In this document: positions 56,180-64,000 of the stretch, piece after piece
Layout: every line of letters begins with the position of its first letter
How positions within the stretch are numbered: position 1 is the stretch's first letter
NCBI RefSeq assembly: GCF_910592395.1
Contig: NC_088325.1
Span: forward strand, 7,595,501 to 7,659,500
Direction: 5' to 3'
DNA length: 64,000 nt
DNA from: Lineus longissimus
Lineage: Eukaryota; Nemertea; Pilidiophora; Heteronemertea; Lineidae
Program-made: the position numbers and the translations under genes
Notes under the pieces: model-generated
Database searches by the model: none
What the model was told of the DNA's origin: nothing
The model's input: only the letters and a program-made list of their open reading frames with translations

Positions 56180-57150
56180 TCTACGTTGTGACCTCTGTGA
56201 CCTTGACAAGTAGGTCAAATTAAAAACCCATATGATATATGATGTATCCTTGCTATGAGTACCTACCACAAAAGTTTTATCGAAAACAAGTCATCAATAA
56301 GCGAGATATCACACTTTTTAGATAGCCACATTCGACCCCCTGGTGGCCAAACTGAGAATCAGATCGGACCGATATTCAGCACAAGAGGTTATCTGATATA
56401 GGGGGTTATATGTACCAAGTTTCAAGTTCATAGCTGTGGCGGTTGAGAAACGTGCCATAGTTACACTGAAACAGCAAATTTATACCATTTGACCTCTGCA
56501 ACCTTGAAAAGTAGGTCAAATTAAAAACCCGTACGATATATGATGTATCCTTGCTATGAGTACCCACCACGAAAGTTTTATTGAAAACAAGTTATTGATA
56601 AGCGAATTATCACACTTTTTAGGTATCCACATTCGGCCCCCTGGTGGCCAAGTTGAGAATCAGATCAGACCGAAATTCAGCACCAGAGGTTATCTGGTAT
56701 AGGGGGTTATATGTACTAAGTTTCAAGTTCATAGCTGTGGAGGTTGAAAAACGTGCCATAGTTACACTGAAACAGCCAATTTACGCCATTTGACCTCTGT
56801 GACCTTGAAAAGTAAGTCAAAATAAAAACCCGTATGATATATGATGTATCCTTGCTATGAGTACCTACCACAAAAATTTCATTCCAAACAAGTCATTAAT
56901 AAGCGAGATATCACACTTTTTAGATATCTACATTCGGCCCCCTGGTGGCCAAATTAAGAATCAGATCGGACCGAAATTTAGTGTCACAGGTCATCTGACC
57001 AAGGGAGTCCTGTGTACAAAGTTACAAGTTCATAGGCTTAGCGGTTAAGAAACGTGCCACTGTTTTTGAAACAGGATACGACGACGACGGACGACGACGG
57101 ACACTGCGGTATTGTATAGACTCCCCTACGGTGAGCCAAAAAGCGTAAGA
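56180..57150 (+). repeat. Repeat family A, multi-unit copy with 3' end
   Basis: Three regular units of 300 bp (blocks near 56189, 56488 and 56791) carry 'CCCCCTGGTGGCCAAATTAAGA' motifs. The end has ACGACGACGGACGACGACGG and CCCCTACGGTGAGCCAAAAA (57060-57142). Confidence 0.82.
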
Positions 57151-57455
57151 TATGTGATGTATCCTTGCTAGGAAAACTACCATAAAAATCTTATCGAAAA
57201 CGAGACACTCATTAGATAGATATCACAACTTTAAGGTTTCCACTTCTGGTCCCCTGGTGGCCAAGTCGAGATTTAGATTGGACCGAAATTCACAGTCAGA
57301 GGTCTCCTGACCTGGGGGGTCCTGTGCACAATGTTTCAAGTTCATAGCTCTAACGGTTAAGAAACGTGCCACTGTTTTTGAAACAGGATACAGACAACGA
57401 CGGACACAGCGATGTTGTATCTAGACTCCCCTACGGTGAGCCAAAAAGGCTGCAG
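57143..57455 (+). repeat. Repeat family A, single last unit
   Basis: One unit from 'GATATGTGATGTATCCTTGC' with 'CCCTGGTGGCCAAGTCGAGA', then ACAGACAACGACGGACAC and CCCCTACGGTGAGCCAAAAA again. It has no receptor-like block of its own. Confidence 0.8.
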
Positions 57456-58074
57456 TGAAGCTCTGTTAATCCCCAAAACCACTTGAATATGTCTGATTAA
57501 TATTTGCCATTCACCGGCACAAATCGAATCGAGAAATAAGATGGCTGCTGTTCGAGACATTGCCATATTTTTGCGCCGTGATCCACTGAAAAAGCTAAAT
57601 TTTTGAATGCTCATTATTTACATTTTATGACAAAATCATAGCGAAGTTTCACCATAAAACATAAAGATCGTTTACTATCATTATATCTTATTGATTAATT
57701 ACTGAATTACCAAAGCACTTTGTAGACTTCTGTTGATCATGACAAAAGCGGTTCATGCACTTTTGCGACCAGTGTGCATGTGCAGCCACCAAAAACTCCT
57801 TCGTTGAACAGCTTGTTGAGATAATTTCACATGATTTCCAGAAGTAGTCCGGGACTAAAGGCTTTAACGTAGAAACGACAGTATAACCATGAGCTTTGCT
57901 TGCAATTTTAATTGCAAGAGAAGCTAAAAAGGTACAAGTTACATCAATTTACGTACACACGTACAATCGGCAACTTCTACGCACAAAATATGCAATTTAC
58001 GTACAAGTACAAAGCCCTGCTCCACATGAATCATGTGATCAAACAATAATAATAACTAGAATTCCGAAATTTGC
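57456..58074. other. Non-coding stretch, nothing recognised
   Basis: AT-rich, no repeat of the window's families and no credible frame. The minus-strand frame at 57357-57614 overlaps the family-A end and is chance. Confidence 0.5.
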
Positions 58075-58075
58075 T

Positions 58076-58809
58076 GGTAGCAAATTTGGCTCTAGGAAAA
58101 TTTGTCCCCGGAAAATTCGTCCCCTAGGAAAATTCGGCCCCCGGAAAATTCGTCCCCGAGGAAAATTCGTCCCCGGATAATTCGTCCCCGAGGATAATTC
58201 GTCCCTGGAAAATTCGTCCCTGTGGAAAATTTCGTCCCCAGAAAATATGTCCCCTAGGATAATTCGTCCCTGGGAAATTCGTCCCCGAGGATAATTCGTC
58301 CCAAGAAAATTAAACAAAAGTTGAAAGTTTCTGACATTACTTTCTAGTAATAACTACTACTTACTACTTTCGACTTTTCACATTCAGTGTTATATCTCTA
58401 TTTACTACCCTACTAGCTAGTTACCTACTCCACTCTTTTCATAGTAGGTAGAGGTAGGCAGGCGAAATAATTTTTTTTTCTTCAAATAAGTATTTTTACT
58501 GGTCAGAATGAAAGAAAAGCTCTAAATTCTTCAATAAAATATTTCGCCTGCCTACCTCTACCTACTATAGTGGGGTAGGTAACTAGCTAGTATGGTAGTA
58601 AAGAGAGATGTTACACTGAATGAGAAAAATCGAAAGTAGTAGTTATTTCTACAGTCCATTCGACAAGACTAGAAAGTAAAGTCAGAAACTTTCAACTTTG
58701 TAAAATTTTCTTGGGACGAATTATCCTCGGGGACGAACTTTCCAGGGACGAATTATCCTCGGGGACGAATTTTCCTTGGGGACAATTTTCCTGTAACTGC
58801 AAATTTGAT
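58076..58809. mobile_element. Foldback element with TTCGTCCCC minisatellite arms
   Basis: Two arms of about 350 bp are inverted relative to each other. The outer parts are arrays of GAAAATTCGTCCCCGAG-type units (58090-58310, and shorter at 58690-58785). Inner parts share 'AAGTTGAAAGTTTCTGAC', 'GTTACCTAC' and 'CGCCTGCCTACCTCTACC'. The centre is about 70 bp. No ORF. A partial third copy of the end is at 60460-60541. Confidence 0.78.
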
Positions 58810-59535
58810 AGTCCCCAGGTTGTCGTCATGTCAACCGAGTAACAAACTCGACTGTAGTCAAACTACGAAGAAGAACGTGTGCTAATACTCGAGTCGAACG
58901 CGTTCGAATTAACAGCCCGAGTGTAGTATTTGACCTTGACCCGATACTCTCGTCAAAATCGCAGCACAAAAACGCATTTAAAGCATCGAAATATTCTGAG
59001 TTTTGAAAAATCGTTTTGCGATAGTCCATGAATCAAATTGGGTTTCTTTATAATACCTCCATCGTCCCATCGCTCGACCAACTCCTGAGAATAATGACGT
59101 CATTATGACGGGGCGGAGCTTATGCTAATGTTTCAGCGTCTCGCCTCTGCGCATGTCACAGTGCATGTCAGATTGAATCGCGGCTTCGGCATGTTGGTAG
59201 AAGACGGTATCATATCTCAGCAAAAAATGCTTCAAAAGTATCGAAATATTCTTGCGATAGTCCATAGATGGAATTGGGTTTGGTGGTGTAAGGGTGATTG
59301 ATTTCTGGTTTATTTAGCCGTTTTGCTGGACTACCGCCATAAATGTGTTGGTGGAAAAAAATAACAGTTTCGAGAATTCCAGTGATATCAATAAAGTCCC
59401 CAGACGGGATCTGGGGCCTATAATAAGTGAATAAATTGTAAAGGGGCATTGTGGTCTAACGGCCGTGGAATTTGGACATTTCCCATGGACTGTGACTGTG
59501 TATAGCCCACAGTGAATTGATATCAACATATTCCG

Positions 59536-60081
59536 AGTGATGAATCTTCACCGTCTTGACTCTCGAATCGTAAAATTTGAACGAATTCAACAGGCAGACA
59601 GTGCATGGATAAATTCCAAAAACTATTCTATACCGAGCTACTTACTCTCAAGTTGCTCCTCATATCCACTGTATTTTACTCCAAATCGTATCACAAATGT
59701 CTTTAAAAGTGCATATTTATCCCGAAATACCAAAGAATACTCATCGATGTTCCAAAATGGATAATGCACGCTCTCTTCCTGTACTCCTACTTTTCTCTAC
59801 TCTAGTTTATTGTGACAACACAGCATGCTGTGTTCATGTAGCTTTTCGCAATGCATATGGCCACCCGATAAAGGTTCTTTTGTGTTTCAGAATCAATGTG
59901 TGCTTTAAAATGACCATTTGTGATCCAATTTAGAGTACAATGGATACATGAGGAGTAACTTGACATCTTGAGAGTCAGTAGCTCGAAATAAGAATAGTTT
60001 TTGGAATTTATGCATGCACTGCCTGTTGAATTCGCTCAAATTTCATGATTCGAGAGTAAAGACGGTGAAGATTCATCACTG
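59536..60081. mobile_element. Foldback element with GATGAATCTTCACCGTC ends
   Basis: The left arm (59536-59720) and right arm (about 59905-60081) are inverted repeats with common blocks such as TGAATCTTCACCGTCTT and its complement. The middle is about 180 bp. The short frames inside are chance. Confidence 0.7.
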
Positions 60082-60092
60082 AACTCTGAACA

Positions 60093-60255
60093 TGTATCAA
60101 TAGACGAATTTGAAGAAGTTTGTTTTGGCACTTTTCGCCTTGAACAAAGGAGGCATTGTCCGAAGTCGGCTTAGGCCTTCTGACATGTTCTCAGCATGTG
60201 CATTTGATTTGTTTTGGCACTGATTCATCTTCTTCGAATTCATCTATTCACTGTT
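60093..60255. repeat. Small inverted repeat
   Basis: 'ATAGACGAATTTGAAGAAG' (60100-60120) pairs with 'CTTCTTCGAATTCATCTAT' (60228-60247), with TTTTGGCAC near each inner end. It is probably the edge of another foldback element. Confidence 0.45.
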
Positions 60256-60301
60256 ACTGTTTAAAGCCTATAGCCAGTATTTTTTATAGGCTGTGTATCG
60301 A

Positions 60302-60378
60302 CCCTCTTACACCAGGCGGAGGAAGTCATTGCTTGTTTGTATGTGCCCGCAATGACTTCCTCTGCCTGGTGTGAGGGC
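60302..60378. repeat. 30-bp-stem hairpin
   Basis: ACACCAGGCGGAGGAAGTCA (from 60309) pairs with TGACTTCCTCTGCCTGGTGT (60353-60372). The whole stem is about 30 bp with two or three G.U-type positions and a 16-nt loop (60333-60348). Its length is like that of a microRNA precursor, but its surroundings are full of foldback elements. Confidence 0.7.
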
Positions 60379-60459
60379 CTCTATTTATTCCCCAGTTTAG
60401 GCCATACCCTTGTTGATAAACACATTCTTGGTTCCAGGTGGAAGTGTACTGAAATGTAC

Positions 60460-60541
60460 GGTAGCAAATGTACGGCTCTAGGAAAATTCGTCCCCGAGGA
60501 TATTTCGTCCACGGAAAATTTTACAAAAGTTGAAAGTTTCA
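60460..60541 (+). repeat. Fragment of the TTCGTCCCC foldback end
   Basis: 'GGCTCTAGGAAAATTCGTCC' and 'TTTTACAAAAGTTGAAAGTT' match the left arm end of the element at 58076-58809. Confidence 0.7.
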
Positions 60542-60939
60542 TGAATACATTGCTTGGCATGGTTGAATTTCACTTCATGGCCTGGTCACAAGGCCAGTTG
60601 AAAATTGACCTAGTATCCAGGCCATGTAAGACATTGTGTCAATATCAGGCACTGTACATTGGTTTTTAATGTTTGCCTGGAGACAAGAATTTGTTTATCA
60701 TGAAGGATGGCCTAAACTGGGGGATTATATAGTCTTGTTCAAGATGTTAAGGAATCTTGAAAATCACTCTCTAATTAACAATTGCGTATTTATATTAATG
60801 AAACCTACCTCAAATGAATCTTCCCAGCTTCCCACCGTTTCAATCCATTCAAAACTTTGCTCGGACTACAAGCGCACCAGAAATGTTGACTTTGCAGCAA
60901 GATACATTTCCTGTGCTAAATGCAATAAAATGCACCGGC

Positions 60940-62375
60940 AGACAAGTTGCGTCATCAACAATGCAAATCTCATAGGCCTTTTGCCAGATACTTGAAAGGA
61001 CGCACGCCACCTAGGGTCGGACCATCCCAACTAAGATTTAATTGAACAAGCTATTGGCTTTCCCTTCCCGTGCAAACTACAGCAAAAATACGCAATGCAT
61101 GAGTACCAATCACAAGCATCATGTTCTCAACATTGCAAGAAACAAATTGATTCGTTGAACCCACCAAATTTAATTAAAATTTACTGAAATTTTGCCCACG
61201 TTTTCGTGTTTACAAAGTTTTCCTACAACTCACACTCCGGCCGTGGGGAAACCCTTTACTAACATTCAACCTCGTTCCCACTCAACACAAATTCGAATGG
61301 AAGCACCATGGTAACAAAGGACGCAACAGAAGTCTGTAGAATAAATTATCGTTCATGATTTGACAGCAGGTTACTGCTACTTTCTTATAGCGGACAGCAT
61401 CAGTGTCATGCCCCGTTTTTAATTCTATCATTATTTCTTATGATATAGAATTTAATCAGAAGTGTCACGATTATGAACTGCATTTGATTAACCGAGGTGT
61501 AGACTGTGCATCAATTTTTATCTGAAGATTACCCTGTTTTGTCCTGGGGAAGAGAATCAACATGAAACTTTTGATGACGCGTTCTTGGCCTTATTACATG
61601 AATTACACATGTCCATCACCCGCATGACCCAGCCGAACAATAGAGTCAGGTGCACATGCAATTGCCGAGGTTGGGGAAGTAAACACGATCAACCTGCCAA
61701 ACACATGGGTAAAAATGCAATCAATACCGATTTTCTAGAAAGTAACATGTAATTCAAGGGCAGTCGAGGCAGTGCTTTATTTTCATGACGTTGAACATGA
61801 AGCTTATGGTATGCGATCGGTATGCATGCATTGAGCGGTTTTGCTATTTGACCATGTCACGGTTTCATTTTATTTTCGCTATTTAGCCGGAACTTCCGTT
61901 TGACATGTGCAGTTCATGATTTTCGGACTTATCTCTTAGATTTCACTGTTTCTGCCGGCAATGGCGATGACAATCGTACACGAAATATGATTTTGCCGGA
62001 CGACACGCAGCGGTCTTCTGCACAAGGGGTAACACCTTACTTTAATAGAAAATTTTATCCACATTATCCAGGCTGTTCTTGTTCGACACAGCTGAATGAA
62101 TTCGTCACCAACTGTGATCGGAGCGCTCGGCATCCTTTGTCATCATCACCAGATATAAACATGTCAAAATTGCCAATTTCAAATATTTGTCCAAGTCCGA
62201 AAATCATGAACTGCGCATGTCGAAGGGAAGTTCCGCCAAAACAGCGAAAAAAATGTGAAACCGTGATACGGTCAAAATATCCACTGTGTTCAATTAATCT
62301 TTCGTTCGGACGGTCCGACTCCGACCCTGGGTGGCGTATGCCCTTTTAAGTATCTGGCAAAGGCCTATTGTTGAC
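60940..62375. mobile_element. Large nested foldback element
   Basis: Outer arms at 60945-61070 and 62285-62375 share 'TTTTGCCAGATACTTGAAAG' and 'CGCCACCTAGGGTCGG' in inverted orientation. An inner inverted pair (61850-61935 and 62195-62278) shares 'GTTCATGATTTTCGGACTT' and CACGGTTTCA. The only long frame inside (61900-62349, 149 codons) covers the inner inverted repeat and has no domain. No transposase seen. Confidence 0.65.
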
Positions 62376-64000
62376 GATGTCATTTGGCTCTGGCTCTCAA
62401 AACATGTACAAATTTTGTGTAGAAAAAATTTCCTATTTTCTAGTAGTCGAATGAACCATCGAGGTATATTGGCTGAGACAATCGGATTTACGCCATATAT
62501 ATGTCGATGCAAGGATATCAGAAATACCGCGTAGATGAAAGCACGTGGAAATGTACATTTGCATATCAAAGAACCCGGAAAAACTATGTGCAAATTTTAT
62601 AAAAAGTGAACACGTATTTACAGAATCAACCAAATTAATGTATTCTTTATGTAGCTGTACAGTGTTTGTATGCACCAAATTCGAAATCAACTAAGAAATA
62701 AAGTCATATTTGGACATTATTGACGAGAAAATCGCCGGCATCTTCCACCGTCAATATTATTGTCACATGCAGTAATCAATCTCCACACCAGAGAGTCGTT
62801 CTTTACCCAAGTCTTTCACCCCTGGCAGCAATATGTGAGGGGGTGACCGATAACGATTGAATAAAAACTAAAATTACGTCAAATTTCTCAATAGGGTCAT
62901 TCCATTGGTGATTGATTTAATATTCTTTTGTAATTTCAGAAAGATAAAAAAATATACATGTATCTTGAATTTTTTGATGCTCTTTTTTCGTCACAGCAAT
63001 TTTGATGATGTTTAAAACTGCGCCATTTTGCACAAAATGGCGCCGTTGTTGTCAGAGGTTTACACATGTATGATGTAACATGCAATGACATGTTTTCGCG
63101 AGGAGATGTAATCTCTAAACATATTTTTAGACTGTCTGAAACGACCCGTCTTCGAAATCAAGTTGGTTTCGAAACGGCCTCCAAATTCACTTGAGATTTT
63201 AACCAATTTCCGTCTATGGATTTGGCTTTAAAATATGTTTTTCATCAACCGCTAAGGGTACTTGCTTACATGGTACTGTTTTAAAAGCAATTCATGTTAT
63301 TGTTAAAGCGCATGCAGTGTGTTTATTACGTACTCGGTTTGACTACGTCTTTTCTGACTAATGGCCGCTGATGAGAGAGTTAAAACGGTAAAAGAAGCTT
63401 CTTTTAAGTATTTTTTTCTTTTATCGGCTTAAGTTTTAAGACTACAACTACTCGCCATCATTGACATTGTGTCACTGTCACTTTGTGCTAGCCAACTGCT
63501 TCTTCGGTCAACTGCCATGATGGCATCATCCTAACTATATACCGCCCCCCCCCCCTCCACCACCCCCAGGCCCCACCACCACCACCCGAGTCTTCTCGCT
63601 CACGCTAACGAAGAGCTCCATCAAGGCCTGAGCCTTCCTAATATTATTTAAAACCATCAGAAATTATGAATTTGAGAGCGATTTTCAAGATTTCTCAACA
63701 TCTTGACTTGGTCAAAACTATAAAAGTAGGCCTGTCGCCTTTTCACATTTTACAATACAGTCATTAGCCTAGGCCTATAGTATGGGCGGTTATTACCGCA
63801 AATAAAGACAAACCAAAGCAAAGACACTTGTGTAGCATATCAAGGACACGTAGATTGATACTCCTGTGTGTGCCACATCAAAGACATCTGGACCATACAC
63901 CACGTCAAAGATAACGATGCGAAGTCAACAGGCGGCGCCACTGTAGATTGCTGGCGGCCGTATGCCTGTTGACGTTGTAGGCCATGGGACGAGTGGCAAA
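62376..64000. other. Terminal non-coding stretch
   Basis: No gene or window repeat family seen. Notable: a near-perfect palindrome GCGCCATTTTG/CAAAATGGCGC at 63020-63043, a C-rich run at 63543-63590, and an inverted pair GTCAACAGGC/GCCTGTTGAC at 63926-63974. Confidence 0.5.

Noticed and set aside
61900-62349. 149-codon open frame as a gene
   Set aside because: It spans one arm and the centre of an inverted-repeat element and shows no domain or splice context; length alone is not enough in 64 kb.

Overview
The window is animal (metazoan) nuclear DNA: intron-rich, AT-rich and packed with transposons, probably from a marine invertebrate. I cannot name the species from the sequence. The one host gene I recognise with certainty is the catalytic A subunit of the vacuolar H+-ATPase (ATP6V1A). 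It is read on the minus strand, and seven coding exons are spread over 45 kb. From 5' to 3' they lie at 46702-46795 (start ATG at 46777), 37647-37775, 28961-29172, 14233-14370, 13705-13856, 2687-2849 and 1640-1748. They join in phase to encode about the first 326 residues (family length about 617), including the P-loop. The 3' half of the gene lies beyond position 1. The intron between the second and third of these exons has U12-type (minor spliceosome) signals at both ends.

Almost everything else is mobile DNA inside the introns or upstream of the gene. Intron 6 (2850-13704) holds MITEs, long non-autonomous repeats and a decayed DIRS gag. Intron 4 (14371-28960) holds a decayed MULE with inverted minisatellite ends, more of the same repeats, and a zinc-knuckle/HTH fragment. 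The U12 intron (29173-37646) holds a broken BEL/Pao retrotransposon split by a CR1/L2-like LINE. The first coding intron (37776-46701) holds a structurally complete, GC-rich DIRS element at 39351-46131, with inverted terminal repeats, an internal complementary region, gag, RT/RNase H and a tyrosine recombinase.

Upstream of the gene, 47-50 kb has a TIR element and a possible promoter with a first exon at 49.6 kb. That exon can join in frame either to a short terminal exon with its own poly(A) signal or to ATP6V1A exon 2. The 50-57.5 kb region is a dense field of one repeat family with MITEs nested in it. The 58-62.4 kb region is a series of foldback (long inverted repeat) elements. I see no gene in the last 1.6 kb.

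The most unusual signal is a set of at least five repeat families (called A-E here) with different sequences but the same plan: a 5' mini-hairpin, a short inverted repeat, a body of units about 145 or 300 bp long, a GAC/GACA/GATG-type microsatellite, and a 3' hairpin whose arm complements the 5' end, followed by a short A-run. The hairpins keep pairing while their bases change. Several families share a core around 'GGTGGCCA'. Family A carries a nuclear-receptor-like site (AGGTCA-cag-AGGTCA plus TCAAGGTCA) in nearly every unit. The plan resembles Helentron-associated (HINE) or pearl-type non-autonomous elements, but that assignment is inference.
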